A DNA stretch of 64,000 nt from Liolophura sinensis (lineage: Eukaryota > Mollusca > Polyplacophora > Chitonida > Chitonidae), in assembly GCF_032854445.1 (NCBI RefSeq), contig NC_088301.1, positions 29,312,402 through 29,376,401 of the forward strand, in the 5' to 3' direction. How positions within the stretch are numbered: the first letter of the stretch is position 1; every line of letters starts with the position of its first letter. Shown one piece after another: positions 23,501-36,000 of this stretch. Both the position numbers and the translations under genes were made by a program. Below the pieces are notes generated by a model. The model saw nothing but the letters and a program-made list of their open reading frames with translations. It searched no databases and was not told the DNA's origin.

Positions 23501-24468
23501 ACGCAGGTTCAAAACTAATCGAGGGTATTTTCTGTCTCTTAAGAGAGTCAAAAGCTAGATGACAATAAGTCTCCAAAGAGAATGAAAAAACCAATCAAGG
23601 TTATTATCAACTCTACCATGGTCGAGAGAATTAGTATGTATGTTTCATGTCAGACATCGACACCTTGCTAAGACAAAGGCCAGGCAACAAAATGGTTCTA
23701 AACTCAATACAAAACTAATCGATCTCTGCCCGGCTTCGTGCCACCATAATGCTGATGTATTATTTGCCCTGGCTTGATTTAGCAGGTATACAGTCTATAC
23801 ATGCAGTTAGGTAGTACAACGGACAAACAAGATAATCATGCGTATAATCATGATAATAATAAAGATGATCGTGTCGCTAGTCATCTACAGCGAGCACAAG
23901 CCTCATAGTTTCTATCATGGAGAGAGTTTCTCCTTGTGGATCACAGTGGTGAGACTCGTTTCACTTGTGTGCAATTTGGAATCTTCACAATGCATGTCAG
24001 GAATACAACAGACTAAGGTGATAAGGGAGAAAACTGTTGTCATCATATCAACTGAAAAACGTATATATAGGGATTTATCGATGCTGCCCCCTAATGAAAA
24101 CAGATAAAGGATAATAATCATAAAGCTATGAAAATAAACAAACAAAAAAAAGAAAAAACAAAAAGAAAAAAAAATCGTTGAAAATTTGAGGAATAATACG
24201 CTTTAGTTCAAGAAAATGATCTTCACAATGCCAAAAGCTGTTCTTGTTTGGGACCAACACATTGATGGTAGGCTAAGATGTCCAAGGGCTCATAACTCCA
24301 TTGAATGTTTGCTAGATGTGTAATACTATGTTTGTTTATTTTTTCTCTGTGTGTACGCCATTGTTATTTTATGCTTTCATTGGAAGTACAGTTTGAACAC
24401 GATTGTTTTGATATAGTGGTAAGGGAAGTCTGTACGTACAAGGCCTAGTTTGGGTACGAGAGTACCCA

Positions 24469-24571
24469 TGACATGGCAGTTGCCTCGCAAAATGCGGACT
24501 GTTTGAGATAAGCTGTCGAATATTTGCCGGTCATGATCTCATCGCTTATAATTGTAGCTGTTATCCTTCCA
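24469..24571 (+). repeat. Dispersed repeat (family E), copy 1
   Basis: The segment from 'tgacatggcagttgcctcgc' to 'ttatccttcc' aligns along its length with 26341-26435 (shared blocks: 'tgac-tggcag-tgcctcgc', 'gtttgag', 'tatttgcc', 'gctgttat-cttcca'). The copies differ at perhaps a quarter of sites. Function and family are unknown. Confidence 0.7.
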
Positions 24572-25404
24572 GATAGGTAAAAGTGTTTATTAAGTTGACA
24601 CGACCCTTTTCAGTTATTTTATAAGCCTGTAAGTGCTAAGATTTTTGTTTGATTCTAGTCTCTCTTACTCAGTTTGACATGCTTTATATGGTTAAATGTA
24701 AGTCAACAACGGGCATAGATACATGTAGCTGGAAAAGCAAGTAAGGAGTATTTCTGATATGTACCATAACTGCATTGTTGTGTACAAGAGAGAGAAGGTC
24801 GAGAGAGAGAAGGTTGACTGCCAAGAATTTCCAGTAATGGCCTTTATTCATTGTATGCAGTTTGCAGAATAACAAGATTAACACTGAACAGCAGTGACTG
24901 ACAGTGATAGCTAAACAGTTCTATAATACAGACAGAGCAAACATGAATTAAAACCATGGATTCCTTTGGTTATAGTGTCCGTATTGAATGCAAGCAGTAG
25001 AATTTTACTGTCAGCAACAAAAAGCTGAATACTGAATAAATCAGTCTGCCATGTGAGAATAGATGAACTAAATTGTAGGGCCTACATAACGTAGGCCCAA
25101 CAATGCCACACCCCCTTTCAACATTAACGATGTAAGCCATGTATCAAATAATTTACTTGTAATGAAATGTTTGCAGATTAAATCTAACCCCACAATAATA
25201 TTTCTTTAATACAGACGAACAACTATAATTTTGGAAAAAAAAAATAATAAAAATCAAAGCAATCCACATACCTAAATATGACAATAGTAATCCGTAATAG
25301 CAAATGGGAGACTACTCCGTATGGCATGAACTACTCGTACAGCTAATGGGAGGTAGTTCTATCCCTTAGCTAAACCGTGACGTTAACTCAGATTAATCAC
25401 ACAA

Positions 25405-25475
25405 AAAAACAAAACCAAAAAACAAACAAAAACAAAACAAAAAGACAGAAAAACCAAAACATCCCCCCCCCAAAA
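25405..25475 (+). repeat. A-rich tract with CAAA and CCAAAA words, ending in a C run
   Basis: Repeated 'aacaaa' and 'aaccaaaa' words, then 'catccccccccc'. It lies directly before the array at 25505 and may mark a retroposon tail or slippage. Confidence 0.7.
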
Positions 25476-25504
25476 AAACAAACTTGCGCCATATAGGCTT
25501 AGGC

Positions 25505-26130
25505 CTTGATCACTTCTAATTGTCTTTTCCATGACACCAAAGTTGACACCATGTGACATCAGGGAGCGCTACAATCGACTCGTGGTTGCATCGTCTTCTG
25601 ACTAACACAGGCCATATTTAACGGTCTATATTGAGCAAACAAACTTTTTAAAGATAGGCCTACATCCCTTCTGTTTTTTTTTCACAGGACACCAAAGTTA
25701 ACACGATATGATTCTAGAGGGCTCTATGATCGAATCACCCTCGAATCGCCGTCTGACTAACATTTATTCAACGTTCAATATTCAACAGTTTATAGCAACC
25801 AAACTTACACCACTTTTTATCTTCTTTCCCAAGACACTAATTGACACCATATGACTCGAGGGGACGCTGCAATCACACCGCCGTCGAATCGCCTTCTGGT
25901 CCACACACACGATATTAAACGGCCTAGAGCAACCAAAATTACACCATATACATCCCTTCTCATTCTCTTTCAACTGACACCCAAGTTAACACCATCTCCA
26001 CGGGGCGCTACAATTGAATCGCCGTCGAATCGCCTTCTAACTAACACAGGCAATGGGCCCACTAAACCCCCTAGAGCAACCAAACTTACACAACCTACAC
26101 CCCGCTTGATCCTCTTTCATTTCCCCCTTT
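25505..26130. repeat. Diverged tandem array, period about 143-155 bp, 4+ copies
   Basis: Each unit has a line such as 'gacaccaaagttgacacc', then 'gcgctacaat', 'gaatcgccttctgactaac' and 'agagcaaccaaacttacacc'. The 'gacacc' landmark lies at 25533, 25688, 25833 and 25976, and a fifth partial unit starts near 26094. The copies are much more diverged than in the other arrays of this window, so the array is old. Confidence 0.88.
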
Positions 26131-26340
26131 GAATCGCCTACCAGCTACCGGGAACAATGCAGCGACCAACTTTTCGGTCAGATTGCTGAAAGCAGCAGAC
26201 GCGAATGTCGTGCAATTGAGAATGTTCGCTACCGCACCGTCGCTTTGCACGACAAGTAATTGCTCAAAAGCGAATATCTTAACCAAACTGACTAATTTTG
26301 TATACTGTCAGAGGTTATTTGACACCATTAGGCCCATCAG

Positions 26341-26435
26341 TGACGTGGCAGCTGCCTCGCCAAACACAGTCGGTTTGAGTCAAGCCATCACTTATTTGCC
26401 TATCAGCACTCTATGCTTGTACCTGTTATTCTTCC
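26341..26435 (+). repeat. Dispersed repeat (family E), copy 2
   Basis: It aligns with 24469-24571 in the same orientation, from 'tgacgtggcagctgcctcgcc' to 'cctgttattcttcca'. Together with copy 1 it brackets the array at 25505-26130. Confidence 0.7.
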
Positions 26436-26869
26436 ATGGTTGCACACCTTTGACGGCTGTCTCAGTCCATTTGTAAATCAAAAGGAACAATAGAGATCAT
26501 TCTGTCACGAGCAAGCCAGCGTTGTTCCCCCCGTGAAAGGACAAGGAAGCCTCTATTACATATGCATGTACTAGAATTTTCACTTACACTACGACAGTCT
26601 TTCCTATGTGTGAAGGCAACCAGAATGCCCTATATGCACATATGCACACCGTATTAGTGGAGGGTAATTAAGTGCTCTTAATCCGACCGTTAGATTCGCA
26701 GCAATGTGCACTAGAGCGTCACTGACTGCTCATTTTTGCTATTGTCATTTTAAATCTATATCTATTTATTAATATCGAAAATTATAACTGTCACTCTCTT
26801 AGTTCTTGAAAAAACAAACAAAAAACCCGGCGCGAAAAAGAAACGACCGAGAAACAAACTAAAGCTCAT

Positions 26870-27180
26870 TTCTAAGCCATGTAATTAGACTAGACATAAG
26901 CCATATGTGTTCAGACAAAGGCCTTTTGTTGAGATACATAACCAATGTATTGAGCCTAGATATGTCATCTGTTTAGACTTCATACGTATGTCATGTGTTT
27001 TGACGGGATATAAGCTATGTGTTTAGGATAGGCCTATTGGCCGCTTGTTTAAACTGGTCATAAGCCTTGTGTTTAAGCATATAGGCCATTTGATTACATA
27101 AGATATAATAGTATGTTTGGATACAAGCCATTTGTTTCTTTTAGATATAATTTATAGATATTAGGTCTAAGTCACTTCTT
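26870..27180. repeat. Degenerate short tandem repeat, unit about 30 bp
   Basis: The pattern 'taagccat-tgtttaga-tagatat' returns roughly every 28-35 bp ('ataagccatatgtgttcag', 'ataagctatgtgtttagg', 'ataagccttgtgtttaagc', 'acaagccatttgtttc'). It is heavily diverged, and the boundaries are approximate. Confidence 0.6.
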
Positions 27181-30046
27181 TAGAATAGAAATAAGTGTGT
27201 ACATTCCCATCAGTGTGGTTACTGGTGCATGTAATGTTATGTGTTTGGGAAAATGTAAACGACACGGCATATTTCTGTTTTTGAACATTTAAAAGGCTTT
27301 AATGAGACCATATAGGCCTATATTTTCTTATAAACAACAGGCGCACGATCACATGCAAATGTTACGTATGCATGAGATCATTTTGCTATAGTATATCGGG
27401 CATAAAACAATGGGCCGCACGTTGATGCTGCATTGCTCCATTTTGTTAATATACTGATCAGTTTTCAAGGTCATAGTTTGAGTAATGTGTACACAGCGTT
27501 AAAATGAAAACATAGCCTCAAAAACGTCCGTTCCGGTGACCCACATTGCATCACCTGTCAGGTGTCAAAAATTGTCTGGCTCTAGTGTCAGAGAAACCCT
27601 TCTGCCAAATAGGCACAACTTTTGCTGAATCAAGATGGTTTTCTCTGCTGCAGACAAGGAATTGATCACCTTTTCAAGTGAAACAAGGTAGAACATCATT
27701 TTGAAATGTCCCGAACATGCGTTTTTGACTCAATATTGATTTTGGTCCCATGTAAAGAAATCTTAAAGGATGAAATTGAAATTTGATCTGTATACTTAGG
27801 ACATAATGGCTTTTGAGTGTGTAAATTTTTAGAAGCTGACGTAAGAGGACTTCGGAGATATTGAGTGTCAAAGTACGGCCCATTTTTTATGCGCACCCAA
27901 TATACGTATGTATTAATCATGTGACACGTAACTGATCTCTAAATACATGTAAGCCTATATAACGTCCATTAAATCAGATGTGTCACTATGAGTATCTTTA
28001 GCACCTTTTTCACAAGTTATTTCCCTCTGCAGCCAGAACGTAAACTTTTCCATAGTTATTTGCAGATCTCAAAACTTTGTAAAAATGGAAAACGTTAGCC
28101 ACCTACACACCTTTGGGTAGGACAATGCTATGGCCTTGCATTTCATGAAACAACAAATTCGTTATTGCCTGAAAACGCCTATAATTATCTGTAAGCATGT
28201 TTTATGAGAGGTTTACAACATGAGCTGAGTTGTAGCATACTGTAGTCTGGTGACGAAAGCAAATGTAACCACAAGCCGGAAGCCATATAGGCATTGTCAT
28301 ACACGTTAGCTCGCCCTATACCAGGCATGATCGAAATATTTGGAATAATATATATATGTCACATTCGAGATTCCTGCATAAATATTGACCGATAGGGCCA
28401 TGTGACCGAATCCAGGTTTACAGTTTCTATTGCGGCTTTACGTCATAAAGTTCATCCATTAACTTACCAAGTGCGATTGGCTCTAGTCAGTTTGTATTGC
28501 CCTTAAGAGTGACTGCCGTCCATTTAATGAAACAATCACGATTACATCCTGTTCGTTGCCAATCAAAGGAATTGGTGATAAACTGATATGTGGAATTACC
28601 TCTGAGGGTACATTTCTTCAATCCTCGTGGGAGTCTTACAGTAAAAATTGTAAATTAATCATTTGAAAGTCGTGTCTTGCTGTTAGCTTCAACTTTGATA
28701 TGTATGTCTTTGCTACAGGAATCTGACACAACTTAAAAATTTCCCCGTCCCCGTCTAAATAAATGCCCAAGACGATTGTTTAATGACGCGTACATTGTCG
28801 GCTGTATATTTGGAGCTGGCGTAGCTGTTGGGTTCCTGTTGGGTTCAGCTCAGATGGGCTAGCTGAATTGCCCAGTAAACTTGACCATCATTGAAATTTA
28901 GATTGTAGTTTTAGTGTCTGCCACAGACAATGTGCGGAGTGCGTTAGTTTTCGTGGGAATAACGTCCGGTCACCGAAAGCTTCATTGAATTGTCATAACG
29001 ATAGCCAGCGTTCCCAGGCTGAAGTTTCATTTGTATCATGCACAGAGAAGGCAAAGTTACTGTAGAAGGTCCGTTTCGCATCAAATCAAATACACTCGCA
29101 GAGTCAAGTTGATTACAAAAGTTGGGGCCATAAAAGACGGCGAGTATCTGAAGATAATTAGACCGGAATCGAAACGAGTCTGATTAATGGAGTGGTCCCC
29201 AGCCATTCCACCCTCTCTATAGGTATTTAATGGCCATTTCTCAAGCCAACTGACCGCGCTCAACAGCTTTGGACACTTTTGGACCACATTCGTTCTCCCC
29301 GGACCTTGTGCCACTTTTAACCATGGACACGAACAGAGACGACGGCCATTTTTCTTTTCGAAAATTGATACGCTTGAAATAATATGCATGTTTGTATTTC
29401 AATGTTCGCCGTGTACCATACCAGTATTATATGCTGCTTAGATAAGTGTACGTGTACTGACCGCTTGCTAAACTATGAAGTGTTCAGAAATACCAACAGA
29501 CTTTTCGATAACTCTGTTTATTATACAAGGTATAGCTGTCTTGTATTTCCAGTCTGTCTTTCAGTACCTCAGAAACCTTCAGCGACTAGCAGTCATTAAG
29601 ATTTGAAGGTATCTCCCAAAATCCTCTGTCTGGCTTTCGTGTAGGATGTGTGATGGTCTAAACTAAATTTGGACAGATCGCCGCAGGCTCTGGTGATGAC
29701 ATTAAGACGAATATATGTGTATCTGGGTGATTGGGCAATGGTGGAGTTTAATGGGAGACGAGAAAATTAGTAGCATCGCTGAACAAGAGTGATGGGGTGT
29801 GAAACTGAATATCATTTATCCTGATTATCAGCATGATAGTGTTACGCTCGATCTACTCCGTCCGTGTCACTTTCACTTTACGTATTTATTCATCAACGAG
29901 TGGAATGTTGTTTGCAGGTCGGAGCTACGAGATACTAGGTACACATATTTTTTTCTGAGGAGGAAGTTCTAAGAGAGACGGTACCAGTGCGTTCTAACTC
30001 GACAGTCTCTGCCATTTAACATAAATATAACCACATGAGCGGTGAT
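27181..30046. other. No gene seen
   Basis: Sequence without recognised repeats or exons. The open frames are short, and none resembles a known family. Confidence 0.45.
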
Positions 30047-30289
30047 TACACTCTAAAAACTGATCTGTAAAATTATCAGAATACTATGTTTTATGAGTGA
30101 TGGTGGAATAAATTATGTTATTGCTGCAAACTGTTATAATTTATATTATGCTACAGAATTCTTTTGTTGATGTAGCGGGCTTTTGAGTCCATATAGCATA
30201 ATATAATGTTGCAGTAAGATAATCTATACTGGCATCACTTAGACAAGATAATATCATGCTAAATTTAACAGATTAATTTTTAGAGTGTA
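30047..30289. mobile_element. MITE with inverted ends and TA target site
   Basis: The left end 'TACACTCTAAAAACTGATCT' and the reverse complement of the right end 'TACACTCTAAAAATTAATCT' agree over most of about 28 bp, continuing 'GT-AAATT'. Both ends are flanked by TA. The interior is AT-rich, 243 bp overall including the TAs, with no coding capacity. Tc1/mariner-type and some other DNA transposons use TA target sites, so this looks like a non-autonomous derivative. No partner transposase is present in the window. Confidence 0.85.
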
Positions 30290-30720
30290 TTTCCTGTAAC
30301 CTTGCCTAAGATTAAGATGAGCATGACATACGAATCCAATGTCTCTATCGCCATAAGGATCTGCAAAGATATGATAGGACATAGAAAGTGAATCATATAA
30401 AATGAATTAAATTAAGCACACATACGTTGTGTAACGTAACAAGAAATTATCTGACATAAAATACCGGTCATTTCATCGGTAGATATATGTAATTTTCTAA
30501 CAGTGTAGACCAGGGTTGACACACAAAGCAGGAAAAAGCGGAATGCACATGTAGCAACAAACATTTCTGCAACGAACAAGGCCCATGTATTCAGGCATAC
30601 AAATTAGCAGTTGTGGCTATATTGTTAGGAAGCTGCGTATGCGGGGAATTGTAGCCTACGTGAGTCTAATAAATTGTAATTATCATCACTGTTATCATTA
30701 TCATTATTGTGCTATATGAG

Positions 30721-30762
30721 GTGTGTGTGTGTGGGTGGGTGGGGGTGGGGGTGGGGGGGGGG
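30721..30762 (+). repeat. G-rich GT tract, G-quadruplex candidate
   Basis: (GT)n passes into runs of G3, G3, G5, G5 and G10 separated by single T bases. This satisfies the usual four-run quadruplex pattern many times over. Confidence 0.85.
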
Positions 30763-30795
30763 AATAAGTCGCTATTGTTTAAGCATTACGTCAAA

Positions 30796-30872
30796 ACTGA
30801 GGTAAACTGACAAGAAGGCGGAATTCACAGGTTATGTTTCCACATTGTTCTGGTTTTACTCTCGTTGGGTTG
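30796..30872 (+). repeat. Dispersed repeat (family C), copy 1
   Basis: 'actgaggtaaactgacaag', 'ggcggaattcacagg' and 'ggttttactctcg' recur in order at 32991 and 62209. The family is unnamed. This copy sits just before a SINE-B copy. Confidence 0.6.
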
Positions 30873-30907
30873 CGTAATCTTTACAACGCACAAAGACCTA
30901 GTATCAC

Positions 30908-31128
30908 ACCCGGGTCGGGTCATACCAAAGACTTTAAAAAGGGTACTTGTTGCTGCCGGGTTTATATATCTGGTGTCTTAGGCATGATTCTTCAGTGGCG
31001 GCAGTAATTTGGGGGCATCGACATGGTGGCATGTGAAGACACCCTGTACGTGTACACACCTGATGACTCCTCGTCGTTATATGACTGAAAAATTGTCCGA
31101 GGTAAAACCTCAAGCATACCCCAATAAA
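30908..31128 (+). mobile_element. SINE-B copy, internally diverged
   Basis: It shares 'gggtcataccaaagacttta', 'ggtacttgttgctgc', 'gtgtacacacctga' and 'gactcctcgtcgt-atatg' in order with 54787-55085. The tRNA-like start is mostly missing. It ends in 'aataaataa'. The 'cataccaaagacttt' core resembles a conserved core I recall from molluscan SINEs; this is from memory and unchecked. Confidence 0.75.
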
Positions 31129-32804
31129 TAACAGTGCGTATATATTTTGCTCTGTACATTACCTTTTTATCACTGCCACCAGTGGCAAATTTTGTGCAGA
31201 AGTCTGGACCCGATCACCTAGGTCACTGGGTTCATGGTTATCAGGCAGGAAGTGATGCCATAAAACACAAAGACAGTCTGAACTTTCGTTTTTATGTTAA
31301 TACTTACGCATGGGTTCTTTTTACCCGAAGTACGTACTTGATTCTAATGGACATTGTGTGTCTTTGGCATTCGTGAAGTTGTAAGCTGTAGACAAATGTA
31401 TTTTCATGTATGTTTGGATAAGAATTAATGGTATCTTGCTACAAAATAATAAGGTTAGAAACCTCAAAGGACCATGTCTCTGTCGTCTATCCGCTGCCTG
31501 GTCAACCAGCAAGGACCTGCTCGATACATGGGGTTGAAGTTTATTAATTTATAACAGTAATGAAAATCAATAGACGCTTGGTGTCTGTGGAAGAGAGGAG
31601 GATAGGCCTACAATACTTCTAGATCATTATAATCTTCTTGATGAAGCTAGCGGATGTGGACACTGGACAGAACAGATAAGAGTCACAGTCGTAAACCTTG
31701 TCCCTTTTTTCTTACTCCAATGCATCTTTTGGGTCGATCGTGTTGTTAACGAACACGTCACTTCCGCTCGACAATGGCTATTTATTTGACGTGCTGTTGG
31801 GAACACACACCCAGAACAGCTCCTAAACATCCATTTGATACAGGTTGTTAAATAACAAGGACGTGATGCATGGCTTTTTTAAATTACTGTTGTGAATGTT
31901 GACCATATCGCCGTTATAGGAGGAACAAGCCATCTATAGCAACACGGGGTTTAGTTAGTGTGTTCACTTCAGGCAGCCAACGATGTGCTGTTCTCAACAT
32001 GGCCGCAGTGTTTTTTTTCATTCTCATTTGTTTCAAAATCAAAATTGTGTTAATTGTTGAGTGTTGATGTTACCGTGCAGTGATGATTCAGGCCCGCGCA
32101 GGTCACACGACAAATTGTGCTATATAATCTGGCATATAATCTGGCTTTTAAACGTTCTCAGAGATTTAAGGACCTTCCTGCGCCATGCATTTTTACTTTC
32201 AAAATGTGTTAAAGTACAAAAGACACGAAACAAGTGTCTTCAGTCTCGTGTAGTGATTGGCAGCCAATTACTTAATTGTCAGGAACAAGCTATTTATAAA
32301 GGTGATGGAAGCGCTGAGGCAGGAACTACAGACATCCTCACGCACCATCGCGAGAGATATACACAGAGCTACTATATTGTTTACCAAAGCGGACCACAGA
32401 TCTCTTCACGTCGGGAAAAGTAGTTTTTCACTCAGATGTATTATATTCAGACGTTTCGATTCGAAAAACGTGTTATATCCTCAAATGTGTGGCATTTACA
32501 ACAGGAAGCAAGTTCAACCTTTCACTGGCTGACGTGAATGAACACTTCGCTTTAACGTGAAGCAATTGCCTGCATGCCTCCGGTATAGGCTATGTATATT
32601 TTGAGACCAGTTGACAAAACAGCCAATGTTACCGGATTATTAAATTGTTCGTGACATTATTTTGTCCAGCGTAAGGTTTACTTCAACAGTTGGTTAAGGT
32701 TGGTGAACTCCTGTTACATGTGGACAAACAAATTGTTCTTGTGATTTATTAGTTTGCCCATGGAACGCTTGACTGAACAGTTAATTTATTTATTTCACGT
32801 AGTA
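31129..32804. other. No gene seen
   Basis: One open frame (32257-32532, plus) reads plausibly as protein in its first half, but it has no recognised motif and no confirmed splice sites, so it is not called. Confidence 0.4.
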
Positions 32805-32990
32805 GCTGCACGTGAGGTCAAGTCCAACTGATATGTTGACTTCCGGTTTTCCGCGGGTTCTGTCCGGTTTCCTCCAGGTTCTATCCGGTTTCCTCCCATA
32901 ATATAATGTTGGCGGCCGCCGTATAAGTGAAATATTTTTGAGTACCTATGGCGTAAAACACTAATCAAATAAATAAATAAATAAAACCCT
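32805..32990 (+). mobile_element. SINE-A copy, plus orientation, head lost
   Basis: A remnant of the B-box region ('gaggtcaagtcc'), then a duplicated 'tctgtccggtttcctcc/tctatccggtttcctccc' stretch, the core, 'gcgtaaaacactaatcaaat' and an (AAAT)n tail. The internal duplication of about 20 bp is specific to this copy. Confidence 0.85.
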
Positions 32991-33062
32991 GAGCTAAACT
33001 GACTAGAGGCCGGATTCCATCCGTTTAGGTTTGACCATTCGCCATCTGTTATAGTATAGTTA
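32991..33062 (+). repeat. Dispersed repeat (family C), copy 2
   Basis: 'ctgagctaaactgactagaggccgg' and 'ccatctgttatagtatag' match copies 1 and 3. It directly follows the SINE-A tail, so the SINE may have inserted at the edge of this repeat. Confidence 0.55.
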
Positions 33063-36000
33063 CAATATAGTAACTGCTCTTCATGCTGTAGTTCTAAATG
33101 TGCCATACGCGAAGGATAGTTCAGAAAAGTGAAACAATTAGCTGAACAAGACGATGAACACATTGTTTTGATAGTTAAACCGAATATCGAATATTGAAAG
33201 GAATATATTAGGTATATAAAAGGTGGCAGAAGGAGACATGTAAACAACCAATAAAATAAATAATACCACCTTATACAGGACAACGATTCGTATACGGCAC
33301 CTAAAGTTATAAGAAAGGCACCCAACAACCAAATCATGTCTCAACCAAACTCTCCACAGTGGTCATTTGATCGACCGAGTCCAAAGTCTTGTCAGAGATC
33401 CAACGTGAAGATTACTATTACAATCTCCTGGACAGATCCTGCAGACACTGATTGTCCTGTGAACGCATACTTAGTGCTGTAACTCCGTTAGCTGTAATCA
33501 TCGGGCAGAACCAGTAGCTCGTCATCATCCATCGCTTCATGTAGCTTTTCATCAGTGTACCTTGGCACTCTGCCTCTTCGTTAACCATTCTGTTAAAAAG
33601 GCTGTTCCAAAGGGAAAGCTATTACATGTAAGATATTATGCTCTGACTCGGCAGAAATCTTAATTGGGATGTTTTTTTCCGAATCAGCTATATTTATTAT
33701 ACATGACTTCTTTTCAGTGATCATACTTGTCTGTATAGTACTTTACCTTGCGATTCTTGTTTCGATTAAAAAGAACTTCAGCTACAGATCTCCTAGTTTC
33801 AGTGGCTATAGCTGTACATTATGAACTTTTCTGTCTATATGCTTTCTCCCAATATACTTGTGTCCACTTTGCAGAGTATGTCGTTCCGTAATCCCAGTCC
33901 CTTTCCTCGTCTTTTGCAATAAAACTTAACAATTTACTTCAACTTACAAGGTTAAGGCGTTTTCGTTATAAACACTTGCAATCGTGTATGCATTCGTGCT
34001 ACCTGTAGAGAAGATGGTGCTCTGTCCTTCATGAATCGTCAACATTTGAAATGCTAGTGGCAACAAAGCTTTGGCTGACGTCGTACATGTGTCTCGATTT
34101 CGACTTCACCGTGGTAAAAATATGACGGTAATTACACAGGCAATCTCAACGTATATAGGCAGTAGATGCATGCCTACTTTAGATGGTGATGTGAGGCGTA
34201 TCTACCGCCAGTGAAGCTTTCGTTTTGCAAAGGAATGGTGATCAGGATGGCTGTGTATCCTGTACATAAATCATGCCGACGAGAAACTTGAGTAATGAGT
34301 TGACCGAATTTCCTTTGAGTAATATTTTCCGCCGCCATATTTATAAAAGGTTCTAAGTCAAGTATACAAGCTGTGTGCACTCTAAAGCTTTCTCTGCCTC
34401 CGACTGCAAAGCAATTTCCGCTTCGGTCCGAATACGGAACAATGTGAGTGGATTGAACCGTGACAGGCATACAGACTGAACGTTTTGTACTGTGTCAAAA
34501 GGACTCGACAAGCGGCTCTAACATAATTCTGAAAGTATTAATTTTTAGGCCGTTTTGGGCTTCACTCTACTTGTACAAGCTAAGTCGTGTAGAACAGGGA
34601 CTGGTCGTCAGGCGGTCTTTCCGTTGATGACGAAACTTGATTTTGAAATTGGTAGCATGACAAATTCCCAAATGAAGCAAATAACCCACCGATAATAATA
34701 TATTTATAAAGCAATTTCTCTTGAGGTATAAAGATGGAATCTGGGAATATTTTAGGCATGTTTTATTTGAACACGCGACCTGCATGGACTCTCGATCACG
34801 TTGTATCACCAACCAAACAATTTCACATAGCCAGGGAGCAATCTAAGATAGATCAAGGAATTCTTAGATATATATCCAACATGGACACGAGTGCAAGTTA
34901 TCTGCAATTGAGATTTAAACCGAGTGGAATACACCGGCATGCACCAAGATCATGTATTTAGTTATTCGGTGAGTATAATTTGCATTGATACATTAACGAC
35001 CGTGCATCAGCAAGTGCACGCATCACCACGCGCTAAGTGCTTAATATGAAGCATGTCCAGCGATGCACTTGGCGGCTGTTAACTCATAAAAGGTTACTTT
35101 TCATTTCTACTTCTCTTGTATTGGACTAGTGAGGCCTCCTACAGAGAGAACAGTGGTGGAGTGGAGCATGTAACACTCCCCATTAGTACGTAATGTACGG
35201 TCACTCAAAGGGCAGTTGTATCTTTTCAGAGATATACGATGCATTTAGAACGTCTGAAAGGAATGGCTGTGTTAGTAAGAAAATAAAAAACTATACAGTG
35301 TTTAAGGGAAAAATTCTCTTTGTCGTGTCGGAAATCGTTTTCGCACGCATCCCACCAATAATGAGAAAACGCACGCAAACTTGACCAGAGGCTTTCTGCG
35401 CCCAAAACTGTTCACGGCAAAGAAAATTTGTAGCACCCGCCAGTGTATACACCCGTACAAATGTACATTTGACTGTCATTCACTGACAGAAACTCTCTTC
35501 ACCAAAAGCGATTTTTTTCAGTCGTCACAGGCAAGGTTTCACCCGACTGTCATGTTCGTAAGGGTGGTTTACGGTTGTCTTCTACCAATATAGCGTGAAA
35601 GTCTGTATGCTACAGAAGGAAAGATAGTCAATAACTTGCCAAAGGTCGTTGGTTTACCGCTCACAAAATGATCATCAACTGAAAACTTCTTGAGTACTGG
35701 GTAATCAACTATCAAACAGTCAACCAAGCACAACTCTCTAGAGAAATAATGTATAGCCTATTACACTGGTGAAGAAGATGACCTTTCTACACGATACAAT
35801 CGACTACTGTTTGGAAGGACATGTCATGTTGAAACGGTCTCATTTCATGGGGAGAAAGAAAAAAATTAAGGCTGTGAATTTAATTCTCATATCTCCTGCC
35901 TATAGATTACACTACACCTGTGAGCTCGGATTACACCGGGGAATATCTGGCTTGGGCAATGTTTATGTATCAATGATCACTACCCGTCGTTTAATGGTTA

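Noticed and set aside
32795-33337. 180-codon minus-strand open frame
   Set aside because: Much of it is the antisense of a SINE-A copy and family C; no recognised domain in the rest.
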